A stretch of 64,000 nt of DNA from Salticus scenicus (lineage: Eukaryota > Arthropoda > Arachnida > Araneae > Salticidae), in contig OZ005648.1 of NCBI GenBank assembly GCA_963930645.1, positions 249,837,436 to 249,901,435 on the forward strand, written 5' to 3'. Under the pieces are notes generated by a model. It was not told the origin of the DNA. It worked only from the letters and a program-made list of their open reading frames with translations, and searched no databases. A program made the translations under genes and the position numbers. Below, piece after piece: positions 10,810 to 22,250 of this stretch; position 1 is the stretch's first letter, and the number at the start of each line of letters is the position of its first letter.

Positions 10810-11271
10810 TTGATATTCTTTACTATTATTAAAGAATTCACTAAGAAAGTGGGTTATCCTAGTAGAATTATTAATAAACTTGTTAAAAATAGATTAAAAT
10901 CCCTTAATAATATTCTGAATTTCCAAAACCCCCCCTCTAAATTTACTTCATCAATCCCTTATGACCGCGAAGCCTCCAATAAAATTAAAAATTTTGCTAA
11001 TAAGTATGGAATTAACATCCCCATTAAACCAAATAAAAATATTTTCCAATTAATACGCAGCAACAAAGACCCCATTGCACCACTTGAAGCAGCTGGAATT
11101 TATAAAATCCCCTTCGTAAATCAAAATGGAAACTCAAATTAATATATTGGTGTCACTAAAAAGAAAATTAAAATGCGAATTAATGAACAGAAATATGATA
11201 TTAAAATTGGTAAAATAAACACAGCCCTCGCAAGAACTTATAATAACCAAAATATTCAAATAAATTTCATT
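10810..11271 (+). pseudogene. Penelope-like element remnant, GIY-YIG end (plus copy)
   Basis: The frame from 10810 gives 110 residues and stops at TAA 11140-11142, then continues in the same frame through YIGVTKRKLKMRINEQKYDI to about 11271. GIY (residues 96-98) before the stop and YIG just after it form the signature of the GIY-YIG nuclease of Penelope-like retroelements, followed by the expected Arg-rich R.NEQ.YDI segment. Residues 1-95 are the region between reverse transcriptase and nuclease; the polymerase itself is absent. Homology to the minus copy stops at 11271, where unrelated sequence begins. The shared TAA in both copies means either one template was already broken or the pair arose by inverted duplication. 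Confidence 0.8.
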
Positions 11272-12009
11272 CTTAATATTAAAATGAAGTTTCCACCCTC
11301 CCTCATCTTCAGAAGTTTGAAGCATATTTTCTCTTCTCTTGCATTATCTTCAGTTGCTGTATGTGCTTTCACGCAGATTTCGTTTCAGAAACTGGCCTCG
11401 GCCGACATGGCTTGGTTGCTTGCCGCTTTCCCGTCAGCGCCATGGTTCATAGTTGCTGCGTTATTGGTGCCACTAAATGTAATGGTGACTGGATCATAAG
11501 AGCAAATCGCTAAAAGAAAAGTTTTTATGTTTCTTTACTTTTAGAAAGTAAGACTGTCTTAACGAGAAATTGAAAAATCCTGAAATAGACGACCAAATAA
11601 AATTGGAGAATTTTTTATGTGGGTGGTTGCAGAAGATTTTCCAGACCATAAACATTTTTAACCATTTCCAGAGAAAAATAAATTCTACTTTATTTTCTGT
11701 TTATCAAAAAACATTATAAAAGACTTGGTTTATTTTGACATTTTTTTTTTTTTTTTAGTGAAGTAAGTTTTGTTTTTCAATACTAAATGTTTTTAAAATC
11801 ATGAAAGGAAAAAAAAAAAAAAAAATGAAATTATTCTGGATTTTGGAGTTTCAGATATAATCGGTACCATATTGTATTTTGCAATTTATTCAAAAGAGCA
11901 CTTTTTTTCCCCCATAAAATAGCATTTGCTAATAATGTTGCAAATTCTGATGAGATTGATTCTGCTAACTAAATAAACAAACAAATCTCCTCTGGCCAGC
12001 CTAATTTAT
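11272..12009. other. Unassigned DNA with a chance hydrophobic frame
   Basis: The Penelope frame stays open to 11499 through a GC-richer stretch (11340-11500) with a hydrophobic product. No family is recognised and there is no splice or promoter context. The remainder is AT-rich with A/T tracts at ~11739-11756 and ~11810-11825. Confidence 0.4.
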
Positions 12010-12224
12010 ATTGACCAAACGTCCCCATTTTCTGGGGAAACCCTTTTTTTTGAAGGCATATTTATAAGTTTTAAAAAAATTGTAGAAACTAAATTATTAA
12101 TCAGTAACACTTTATTTTTAGTCCTTATTTGTTAGGAATGAAAAAATGCATCCATAATTTGATAATTGTAGCAATTTTTTATGCTTCTCTATTATAAAGG
12201 TACTTTGATCTGGTCAGCCTACTC

Positions 12225-12331
12225 TAAGAACATGATTCGACAAGGATTTATTTAACAAAACAGTATTAAGTGCACTTTTTTGACAGCGGAAATACTGGCT
12301 AGTGTTCGGATACTTTTGCTGGCGACTGTAC
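12225..12331 (+). mobile_element. MITE-A copy 2 (right half)
   Basis: Carries the MITE-A interior (ggatttatttaacaaaacag, gtattaagtgcac) and right terminus (cttttgctggcgactgta). The left half is missing. It sits in the loop of the foldback repeat. Confidence 0.65.
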
Positions 12332-12435
12332 CTCAGGTATTCAAAGTAGCGGGGGAACCATCTCCTCCGTGAAAGACCAAAATTATGATGACTTGTCGCT
12401 TACGATGAGTTTCCGACTGTCTCCAATTGACTATA
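12332..12435 (+). mobile_element. SINE tail fragment
   Basis: Aligns with the body and tail of the SINE at 2926-3205: gtagcgggggaaccatctcc, gaccaaaattatgatgactt and tccgactgtctccaattgac. It directly abuts MITE-A copy 2. Confidence 0.55.
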
Positions 12436-12654
12436 GTAACCAGATCAGAGGACCTTTATAATAGAGAAACGTTAAAAATTGCTACAATTATCCAATTATG
12501 CATGTATTTTTTCATTCTTAATAAATGAGGACTAAAAATAAAATATCAGTGATGAATAATTAACTTCCTACATTCTTTTAAAAACTTAGAAAAATGCCTT
12601 TAAAATAAAGGCTGTCTCCAGAAAATGAGGACATCTGGTCAGCATCAATTGACC

Positions 12655-13143
12655 ATAGCTTAGCACTAGTGTGACTAAAAAACACTCGGCCCTCAGTAGG
12701 AGACATACCATCACAATATTGATGCAGTAGGCAGCAAAATTATTGAAGCGCACATCCACATTTTCCATGTTTTTGTTTGTTTGTTAATTTTTATCATCAA
12801 CTTACTTTTCTATAAACAGCATAAAACTAAGATCACGACTCGGAAAATATTTACTTGACAGAACTGTATTACGTGCCATTTTTTAAATAGGAATTATTCC
12901 TAGCACTTCAATAATTTTGCTGCCTGCTGTACTTCATGTAGGGGATGGCTTCCTGTTTCAATGGCCACCAGAGATACAATTTGGGATAAGAACACGGAGG
13001 ACATTGCGGCCACGGCGGATTTCACATGCATCAGTCTGCATCAATGTACACGACGCGACGGTGTTCGGCCGGCTCAAGTATCAAACCAGCAATCTTCAGA
13101 TTACGAACTCGATGTTCTACCGACCAGGCTGCCGCGGCCCGTC
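12655..13143 (-). mobile_element. SINE, minus copy, interrupted by MITE-A copy 3
   Basis: On the minus strand, 13143 to about 12933 gives the most complete SINE head in the window. An A-box-like cagcctggtcggtagaacat and a B-box-like gctggtttgatacttgag are followed by the body agcatccccta-type sequence. MITE-A copy 3 (about 12825-12931, right end gcctgctgta) then intervenes, and a scrambled piece of SINE body (ggagacataccatcacaata on plus, 12701-12720) lies beyond it. This shows the family's tRNA origin and that the MITE landed in the SINE. Confidence 0.6.
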
Positions 13144-13384
13144 AGTAGTTCAGATAATACTCACTCATAATTATTATTTATTAATAGTCTCTATCAATTA
13201 TTATCACGTCATAGAATGTTAGTTACTATTAATCAATATAATTATCTTTAACTTATGTTCATTTATTATTTTTCTAAGTAACATTTAAAAATATATGACT
13301 TTCATTAAAAATTTTTTGCATTATTTGTAGAAGGGGAAAAAAAAAAATATATATATATATATAATGCTTTAGAAAAACCCTATA

Positions 13385-15530
13385 AGCACGGACGTAATTT
13401 ATCACAAACCTGATGAAACATTTAAGAAACCTAAAAAAGTGCAGGTTTCTGATGTTTTAAAAATAAAATCCTTCTTGATTGAGGTATAATGGAGGTATTT
13501 TCTGAATACCATGAAAAAACTTATTATCATCGATGTATTTATCCGAAAACCTTGGGAAACCTTTATAAGTCCAGAAAAAGTGCAGGTTTTCAAAGGTTTA
13601 AAAAATAAAACTAAAAAAATATGGTTTTGGTTGCAGGTATAGTGGAGGTATTATTTAAATACTATAAGAAAACTTATTATCATTGATGTATTTATGTGAT
13701 ACTTTAGAAAACCTCTATAAGACCTAAAACAGTGCAGGTAAAACTTTTAACAAACGTTTTTGATTGTAGGTATAGTGAAGGTTTTATCTAAATACCATAT
13801 AAAAGTTTATTATCCTTGATGTAGTTATCTGAGACCTTGAGAAACTATAAGATCTAAAACAGCGCAGGTTTTAAAAGGCTTTAAAAATAAAACTAAAAAA
13901 ATACGTTTTTGATTGTAAGTATAATGGAGGTATTATCTAAATACCATAGGAAAACTTATTATCATCGATGTGTTTATCTGAAACCTTGGGAAACCTCCAT
14001 AAGACCTAAAACAGTGCAGGTTTTAAAAGGTTTTAAAAGTAAAACCTTTAAAAAATGATTTTGATTGAAGGTATAGTAGAAGTATTATCTAAATACCATA
14101 AGAAAACTTATTATTCTGGATGTATTTATCTGAAACCTTGGGAAACATCTATAAGACCTAAAACAGCGCAGGTTTTAAAAGGCTTTAAAAGTAAAACCTT
14201 TAAAAAACGTTTTTAATTGTTGGTATAGTGGAGGTATTATCTAAATACCATAGGAAAACTTATTATCATCGATGTATTTATCTGAAACCTTGGAAAGCCT
14301 CTTAAGACCTAAAGCGGTGCAGGTTTTCAAAGGTTTAAAAAATAAAACTAAAAAAATATGTTTTTGGTTGCAGGTATAGTGGAGGTATTATTTAAATACT
14401 ATAAGAAAACTTATCATCGATGTATTTATCCGAAAACCTTGGGAAACCTTTTTAAAATCAGAAAAAGTGCAGGTTTTCAAAGGTTTAAAAAATAAAACTA
14501 AAAAAATATGGTTTTGGTTGCAGGTATAGTGGAGGTATTATTTAAATACTATAAGAAAACTTATTATCATCGATCTATTTATGTGATACTTTAGAAAACC
14601 TCTATAAGACCTAAAACAACAGGTTTTAAAAAGTTTTATAAATAAAACTTTTAAGAAACGTTTTTGATTGTAGGTATAGTGAAGGTTTTATCTAAATACC
14701 GTATAAAAGTTTATTATCCTTGATGTATTTATCTGAGACCTTGAGAAACTCTATAAGATCTAAAACAGCGCAGGTTTTAAAAGGCTTTAAAAATAAAACT
14801 AAAAAAATACGTTTTTGATTGCAAGTATAATGGAGGTATTATCTAAATACCATAGGAAAACTTGTTATCATCGATGTGTTTATCTGAAACCTTGGGAAAC
14901 CTCCATAAGACCTAAAACAGTGCAGGTTTTAAAAGGTTTTAAAAGTAAAACCTTTAAAAAACGATTTTGATTGAAGGTATAGTAGAAGTATTATCTAAAT
15001 ACCATAAGAAAACTTATTATTCTGGATGTATTTATCTGAAACCTTGGGAAACATCTATAAGACCTAAAACAGCGCAGGTTTTAAAAGGCTTTAAAAGTAA
15101 AACCTTTAAAAAACGTTTTTAATTGTTGGTATAGTGGAGGTATTATCTAAATACCAAAGGAAAACTTATTATCATCGATGTATTTATCTGAAACCTTGGA
15201 AAACCTCTTAAGACCTAAAACGGTGCAGGTTTTAAAAGGTTTTAAAAATAAAACCTTGATAAAACGTTTTTGGTTGTAGGTATAGCGGAGGTATTATCTA
15301 AATACCATAAAGAAACTTATTATCATCGAAGTGTTTATCCGAAACCTTGGGAAACCTCTAGAAAACATAAAACCACGCAGGTTTTCAGGAGGTTTTAAGA
15401 ATAAAACCTAAAGAAAACTTAGATGAGGTTTCTTTTCAGGAAGTATTTTTTAGCGAAACTTCAAAGAAACCTTTTAAATACCTAAAAACCTGGATAAAAC
15501 CATAAAAAAAGTTTTAAAAAACCTTAAATT
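13385..15530 (+). repeat. ~151-bp satellite with a six-monomer higher-order repeat
   Basis: About 13 monomers. The anchor cttattatcatcgatg (or variant) lies near 13520, 13673, 13808, 13955, 14107, 14259, 14410, 14560, 14710, 14861, 15012, 15165 and 15316. Typical spacing is 150-153, with 135 and 147 as exceptions. Monomer variants recur in order six units apart: the unit at 13520 matches that at 14410, and 13808 matches 14710 (both carry the ccttgatgta variant). This gives a higher-order period of about 900 bp present twice. Each monomer holds agtgcaggtttt and gtatagtggaggtatta. Non-coding. Confidence 0.9.
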
Positions 15531-17885
15531 TTAGTAAGGGCTGTGAATGATTCCATGGTGCAATGTCTCACAACAATGCCAAATTCGAAAAATGCTTGCT
15601 TTTTCCGTTTATTATGATGGTGTGATGTATGGTGTAAACATTATTACACCTTTTATTACTTTTATTACTCTTTAATCGATATTCTATCACCATTGAGTGT
15701 AAATAATTTAGCCATTGAGTGTAAAAAACATGACATTCTTTGATGTATTAAAAAGAATTAAGACACTGCACTTCGTCAGACTCTTTCTTAAAATTAAATG
15801 CACGGCCATCCTCCATAAGATCAGTATACACTCTAAGTAATTGTATTTCGAAATTAAAACTGAATTCGTCTGTAAAAAGTAAAGACCTTCACTTATGTGA
15901 GAGACATGTTTTCTTATCCCAAATAATGGGAATTTCTCTATTATTATTTCAAGTTTAGTAATATTCTTCTTTTTCTTGGGTTTAAATGAGCTAAGAAAGC
16001 ATTTTTAAAAAATGGAATCATAGTACTACATGAAATGTTGTAAATTCAGCTTCAAAAATTATTAGTAGATCAAGAAAACGGAGCTTCGAAAAAAATAATT
16101 ACGTTTCTGACCTATCCATTTTTAGTGAGAATTTCGTGTGCCACTAAAAATCTTGTTACATACGGCAAAAAACAGTAAGCTCGTGTAGAACTCTCTACTT
16201 ATTCTTTTTCTGGGAAAGCTCATAATAATGCAATAAAACATTAAATGTAATATCAACTTAACTTAATGGTGATTTTGCTGAAACTGGACATTACAACCTT
16301 CTGTTCATCCTTTCATGTAAATTTATTTTTCATTCAATGTCTAACACCAATCTATCCAATATTTCAACTATATCCATATTTCGATCCAAATATTTGCCTA
16401 TTTTAATATATAAATTTAACCTAAGTGGTCAGAACCAAACTTATTCATATTTCAGAAAAAAAAAAAAAAAAATCCTTGAAGGTTTATTAAATTACAGCAA
16501 ATCAGAACTAAATCACTCATTCAAAATACATTATTTCAAAAATTTCAAAAACATTATTACACTGAGCGTTATAATATGAGGGTGCAAAATATCCATCATT
16601 AAATTTGGCGAGGAAAATTCATCATTTCTCTATCCCGCCTACACCCCTGACAACAAGCCAAATGATTTTTATCTGTCCACCACCCCAGCTCTTACTCCTG
16701 AATGATAAATGCTCAAATTCAGTGGAGGAATATTTTCGTCTATTTGATTAATCATCTGCTAATGCAACGATAGCTTCGTTTTCATTTCATTTGCATGCCA
16801 GCTAGATAAGGCTGAGAAGAGAAATTTGTTGTTTGCTCCTGGCATACATCGAGGTTAAAAGATATATGATGAATTGCCAAAATGGAGAAACACGTTCCAA
16901 CTCCAAAATGCAATAGAGTAACAAAAGAAAGAGTCTTTTAACAATAAATTCCTTCAATGGTTTTCAGTTTTCGAAAAGAACATGACCTGCTCTTCATGAA
17001 TTGCAATCAATCAGTTATGCAAATGGAGTAATTATTTTCAAGACAGTACACTATTAATAAAGATAGGGCATTAGTTGAGTTATAATTTGCAATCTTTGTA
17101 GCTAAAATACTTTGTTATATATATATATTTTTAGTTATATTTTTACAATGTATATATCAAAGACTTATTAGATAACTCACTTCATTAATCTAGATTTTTT
17201 TTTTTTTAATTGACAGAAGAAAACTAGTTTTTTACTGAAAATGTAATAATTTTAAATTTAAAAGAGAGCTTTTAAAAGTATTTATTTTTTATAAAAGTAA
17301 CGAAAAAAATTTTTCAACAACACACAGTTTTCTACGATGTGAAACCAAAACAAATCGTTAATCTTCATTTGAAATTATTCATCTGATTTAAAAATTCTTT
17401 TTTAATTAATAGATTATGTAATGTTCTGTATTGTGCTAAAAATACGTACTACGTATTTTGCTAAACAATTAATAAGTGACTATTTTGTGATTTCATGACT
17501 TGAATTTCATTTATTACTTTCTAATATGTTCTTTCAGACAAAAAATATTTCTACGGTTACCCATTTCTTATAATGATACTAGTCGGGAATAAAAGACAGA
17601 ATTGGTCAAGTTCTTGATGAAAAAAGGACTGAAATCGACGGCATAGACCTTTCAATTAAGGAATAGCATATTAGAAGAATTTGAATCCATCCCGGACAAA
17701 GCAAAGTTCAGTCTTTTAATTATTCACTGACAGATTTTATTTAAGCCCTTTTGAACCACATATATTTTAATTCAGTTTAAATTGCATTATATTGTCTAAA
17801 TTTATAGTTGTTTTTTCTTCAGTTTTATTTGTATGAAATAATACCCTCCAGAGGTTGAAGATGTTACGCCTTAGGTCGTAAATTC
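15531..17885. other. AT-rich intergenic DNA, no gene found
   Basis: About 2.35 kb without a supported feature. It contains an A tract near 16456-16471, a short (TA)n near 17118-17130 and small ORFs without motifs. A GC-richer patch at 16610-16700 (cctacacccctgacaacaag) resembles nothing I can name. Confidence 0.5.
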
Positions 17886-17890
17886 ATACT

Positions 17891-18195
17891 ATAATCCATA
17901 CTTCTCAATTTTCCAAACATATTTATTAATTAACATAAAAATTATTTACATATGTACAGTTTAAACTTACGACATTTTCAAGCACAGCTACATATCAGTA
18001 GCACATTTCAAAACAACAACTACAACTAACTCAACAGCAAGCCAAAATGAAAAACATTTTAACATGGATAAATAGCTCTTTGATATTTTAACAGAATTCT
18101 GCAATCGGCTAAATAGCTGTTACATTGCATTACCTGAATAACGAATATTACCATCTCTTAGAAAGGAAGGTAGTTAACTTTGTTACTTTGTTACA
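17891..18195 (-). repeat. 3' LTR of the minus-strand element
   Basis: Matches 20387-20692 over nearly its whole length, including caacaactacaactaactca and cttagaaaggaaggtagtta. It is preceded by the target duplication atact. Confidence 0.8.
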
Positions 18196-18210
18196 ACCTC
18201 CCCCTTTTGT
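18196..18210 (-). other. Polypurine tract
   Basis: acctcccccttttg on plus is caaaagggggaggt on minus. It directly abuts the TGTAAC start of the 3' LTR, the expected plus-strand primer position. Confidence 0.75.
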
Positions 18211-18504
18211 TTCCGCCGACGTCCCGGCAAGGAACAAGGAAAATTTTTAAGGTTGATCTCTTCTCTTTAAGAGTAACATAGGGTATTGGGCTTCTGTAAG
18301 TATAACATTTTGAAAAAGTTCGAGGATAGATGCACGATAGACTCTTAGAATCAGGCTGTCACAGCTGGTTCATCCTCCCCCTATTCAGAAGATACATTTA
18401 TTTTAATTAACATGACTATCATACTTGTATTGAGATGATTATTTCTAACGCATTTAGTTAATTTTATAAATCAAGTTAATTTATACTAGAAATATGGCTA
18501 TTCA

Positions 18505-18790
18505 TTTGAAACAACTTTGAACCAGGATTGTTCGACAATACACCAGAATCTCGACGATTCTATTGAAACTTGAAGCAGGTTGATTCAACATTAAGGCAAC
18601 CAGAATCTCGACTATTCTTTTAAATTTGAACCAGGTTGGTTCAACAATACCACGACCAGAATCTCGACGATTCAAATTCTTGAACCAGGTTGGTTCAACA
18701 ATACGACGGAATGCAAGACGATTCCCTGAAAATAACTGAACCATGGCGGTTCTACAATACATCGGAATGCAAGATGATTCCTTCATAATA
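18505..18790 (-). repeat. ~55-bp internal repeat of the LTR element, five copies
   Basis: The plus-strand motif gaaccaggttggttcaacaa, followed by aatctcgacgattc or aatgcaagacgattcc, recurs about five times. A decayed copy lies near 20190-20240 (aatctgggtgattctac, atcaggatgattcag). On the minus strand it gives an open frame repeating RIVEPTWF, but it starts without context and is probably non-coding. Confidence 0.7.
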
Positions 18791-20353
18791 ACTTTGCACA
18801 GCGCACACATTTCTTAAATAAGCCATAGAGGCAAAATTTCAGTAACCTTAGTAACTGAATAGTAACTGCCGGTTAACTACCCCTCTTTTTACAGAATTTG
18901 AAAAAGCAAAATAAAATTCAATAATTATAATCAAATTCAAACAGAACAAAATTACTAATTTAGATTATTACTGTATTAAATTTAAAACATATATTACTTA
19001 GCATTTCACAAAATTACCTCAAGTTTCTTTTAAATACTTATTCAAATCACTAACATTACATTTATATAATTACCAAATAATTCAGTAAAATAAATTCTAC
19101 ATCAAATTCTATAGTAATATTCTATAAAAAGCATTCAGTTAATATTGGTATTTTATATACAAGAAGAAATCGTTTTATTTTCATATAAAAATATAAATTC
19201 AAAATATCAATACTAAAATAGATAATAACCAGTATTATAGCATTCAATTAATATAGAATTTCACATTTGAGAACACTTTTATTTTTATTTTTATTTCATA
19301 TTTTATTTTCATATAGAATTATATATTTATAAATTCAGAGTTTCAATAACTAAAATATTTTAACTATAGAACACCAAAATTTTGTATAGAGTATATAATA
19401 TAGATATTGTACATTTGAGAACAATTTTATTTTATTTTATTTTCATATAGAAAATTTACTCAAAATATCAATACCTAAAATAATTTAACTGTAAACATTA
19501 ATTTCTGCATAAAATATTTAATTAATATAGATATTTGAGAACAATTTTATTTTATTTTTACCAATGTATTTTACCAGTGTACGTAATGAGAAGAATGAGA
19601 AATGATAAAATGCATGGCTACTAAATTAACTCAAAGATTCACACATTATTATTTACCCTTAAACATTCAGAAAAAAAATTTAAATAGTTAAACTTGCATA
19701 TATATTAAACAGTGTAATCAGAAATATTATAACAAAATATCTGAATAAAACAGAAATTTTAAATAAGTGACTTACTTATACTGGATTATTACATTAAAAT
19801 AATGATGTTCTTGAAAATGTTCTTAAAAATAACAGCAATAATCATAATCAAATATTCTTGACTGTGCACAAAATTTGTTCTCAGAAAAAACACAAATGTA
19901 TCGCAAAACACAAACTGATTTTCAGTTTTAAACAGGCAGGTTTGCCACTTTTATAAACGGTAAAATTTTGTTCTCAAACAAAACGGAAACACATTTTACA
20001 ACTCTTATATTACTTTTAAACAAGCAGATTTCTTCACGATAAATAAGAACACTTATATTTATCTTTAAACAGCCAGGTTTGCCTCTTTTTAAAATGGTTA
20101 TTCGCAACGAAGTAAAGCATCTTTTTTTCTTTTTGTAATGCACTTATTATTTGAATTAGAATACAGAATTCATTTCATTTTAATCTTGAAAAATACAAAG
20201 AATCTGGGTGATTCTACAAAACTAAATCAGGATGATTCAGATTCCATACATAAATCTTGAAACATATTTCCACAGCAGGAGCAATGATGGCTCCAAAACA
20301 GATTTAAATTGGCCATTAAATATATAATGCCGAGGCTGGCAAGTGCATTCGGG

Positions 20354-20371
20354 CCACTCGATTGGGCGCCA
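20354..20371 (-). other. Primer-binding site, TGGCGCC type
   Basis: The minus-strand sequence tggcgcccaatcgagtgg begins 15 bases inside the inferred end of the 5' LTR. TGGCGCCC starts are typical where a tRNA 3' end ending GGGCGCCA primes minus-strand synthesis. The 15-base gap is longer than usual. Confidence 0.6.
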
Positions 20372-20386
20372 CGTTTTATAATAGTA

Positions 20387-20692
20387 ATAATCCACAGATC
20401 TTCGTTTTCCAAACATATTAATTAATTAATATAAAAATTATTTACATATGTACAATTTAAACTTACGACATTTTCACGCACAGCTACATATCAGTAGTAC
20501 ATTTCAAAACAACAACTACAACTAACTCAACAGCAAGCCAAAACGAAAAACATTCTATCATGGCTAAATAGCTCATTGATATTTTACCAGAATTCTGTAA
20601 TCAGCTAAACAGCTTTTACATTGCATTACCAGAATGACGAATATTGCCATCTCTTAGAAAGGAAGGTAGTTAACTTTTGTTGCTTTGTTACA
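20387..20692 (-). repeat. 5' LTR of the minus-strand element
   Basis: Direct repeat of 17891-18195 in the same orientation, followed on the plus strand by atact, the target duplication. Confidence 0.8.
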
Positions 20693-20749
20693 ATACTATG
20701 TATATGTTTTTATGGTAGGAACTTTGTGATATGGTTTGTTTATGGTTGA

Positions 20750-22250
20750 TATACTGATGGACAAAATTTTGGCGACCACCTGAATCAATAAAAAGCTATA
20801 ATATGTAAAATAAAACGACAAATGAATAATATGTGCATATGAATATCAAATTATTATGTCATCGTAAAAATGATAAAGATCATAATGAAAAACATGAAAA
20901 TGAAGTGGTCATAACTTTGGCTACCAATAAATTTTTAGAAATATTTCATATAAAGGTAAGTGCTCCGTTACCAGTTTTACAGCTTACACAAGTCTCAATA
21001 AGTGTCCATTAACTTAAAGAAGTGATGGGTGAGAAATGAAGAGAAACGTGACGGAATCGTTATTGAACGACCAGATTAAAAGTCTCAAGAAAACAGCAGT
21101 CCAAGCAAAGGTTTTCAAATAAACAATCATTAGAGTGCTCAAAAAAAGGAATCGAAAAACAGTGAAGAAGACCGGACTCCTGAAGCCTTGTCCGTCCGTG
21201 ATGAAAAAAGAATTAAGAAGACGATGGATAAATTAATGCAGCAGGATTAACTGGTCACCAGCCGTGTCATAATAAACGAAAACGGTATCTCAGTCTAACA
21301 CCTAACTGTTTGACGATATTAGCTAAGCAAGAGTTTAGCTACGAAAGAATCGCGAAGTAATTGCTGTTAACGCCGAGACATAGGGGAGAGCGTCTCAAAT
21401 TTTCACACGCAAACAAAAGGTTGAATCTACGGATTTTAAGCAAGTAGTTTTTATGGTTGGGAAACTCTTTTGCCTTGATTGACTTGGCAATGTTTGTTCA
21501 TACGTCTAACATAGAGATGAAAATACCCTCGCACATCATCGAGTGAAGCGTCAAATGGGTGATGGAGGTGTCATGATTTTAGGTTCCATCTCCAGCTTTG
21601 GTAATCTCCCGATAAAAGTTGTTGAAGGCAAATATAACAGCCTTAAATATCTTGATGACCTACGAACCACCTTTAACCTGTGATTACATGGACAATTTGG
21701 ACAAAACAAATGGATTTGGCATGAATACAATTCGAATATTCATACTGCAAAAAAAGTTCTACAGTACCCAATGGCCACTGAAATTGCTTTCTTTGATTAG
21801 CCCATGCGCATTCTCCATTTGAACATCACCAAAAACGTGTGGCACCTAATGGAAGAGGTTGTGTACAGTGAAAAGCAATACGATAATCGGAAAGAAGTGA
21901 TGCACGCTCTGGAGAGATGTGCGAAGGAAACCATAATAAATCCATACAAATAAATTCCTGGACGTTTGCTAAATGCCGTTGATGTTAAAGGATCACAAAT
22001 TCAATAACTTTGTCACCTTTTTGTCATCTCTCATTTGTTACGCATGTGTGATTACTTAGTGGTAACTAAAGTTTTGGCTACTCATTTTCATACATTTTCT
22101 GTAAAATGTTTTAATTTTGGAATATTAAACAGTTTTTGATATTCATATTTCCTTCTTATTATCCCTTCAAGTCAGACTGGGAAACACAACCGTGCATGAT
22201 TTGAAGTTTTTTAGAATCAGGTTATCGCCAAAATTTTGTCCAGCAGGGTA
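20750..22250 (+). mobile_element. Tc1-like transposon, inactive
   Basis: The termini tactgatggacaaaatttt and, complemented from the right end, accctgctggacaaaatttt are inverted repeats continuing ~30 bp (ggcgaccacctga against ggcgataacctga) and flanked by TA (20750-20751 and 22249-22250). The 1.5-kb length and GGACAAAATTTTGGC ends are typical of Tc1-like elements. It starts 53 bp beyond the target duplication of the LTR element. Confidence 0.8.
20990..21955 (+). pseudogene. Tc1-like transposase pseudogene
   Basis: Translated pieces across several frames resemble a Tc1 transposase. An N-terminal part (MKRNVTESLL-like, then KTAVQAKVFK and VKKTGLLKPCPSVMKKELRR) matches the helix-turn-helix and GRPR region. 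A middle piece MILGSISSFGNLPIKVVEGK aligns with the segment after the first catalytic Asp (usually a VMVWG start), and a C-terminal part reads EKQYDNRKEVMHALERCAKE. Many stops and shifts separate them, and the second Asp and Glu blocks are not convincingly readable. Family length would be ~340 residues. Dead by any reading. Confidence 0.65.

Larger units (their letters stand above)
12010..12650. repeat. Foldback repeat, ~210-bp arms
   Basis: 12010-12218 (gaccaaacgtccccattttc ... tttgatctggtcagcct) is the diverged reverse complement of 12437-12650 (aaccagatcagaggaccttt ... gaaaatgaggacatctggtc). The loop holds half a MITE-A and a SINE tail. The arms look like the long terminal repeats of a foldback-type DNA element. 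No TSD was identified. Confidence 0.7.
17891..20692 (-). mobile_element. Short non-autonomous LTR retroelement (TRIM/LARD-like)
   Basis: Two direct repeats of ~305 bp (17891-18195 and 20387-20692) bound a 2.2-kb interior. On the minus strand each LTR begins tgtaacaaag. The polypurine tract aaaagggggaggt precedes the 3' LTR, and a primer-binding-site-like tggcgcccaatcgagtgg lies 15 bp inside the 5' LTR. A 5-bp duplication atact flanks both ends (17886-17890 and 20693-20697). No gag, protease, polymerase or integrase frame is found inside, so mobility would need proteins from another element. The LTRs differ by perhaps 8-10%, which suggests an old insertion. Unusually, the LTR does not end in CA if the boundary inferred from the TSD is right. 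Confidence 0.8.

Noticed and set aside
11280..11499. Hydrophobic open frame continuing the Penelope frame, as a possible membrane-protein exon
   Set aside because: Homology to Penelope ends at 11271 and the continuation has no recognised domain, splice site or second copy. Most likely a chance open frame in a GC-richer patch.
18502..18810. 102-residue minus-strand ORF with repeated RIVEPTWF
   Set aside because: It is the translation of the 55-bp internal repeat of the LTR element. The last repeats break the pattern and there is no initiation context, so coding is not supported.
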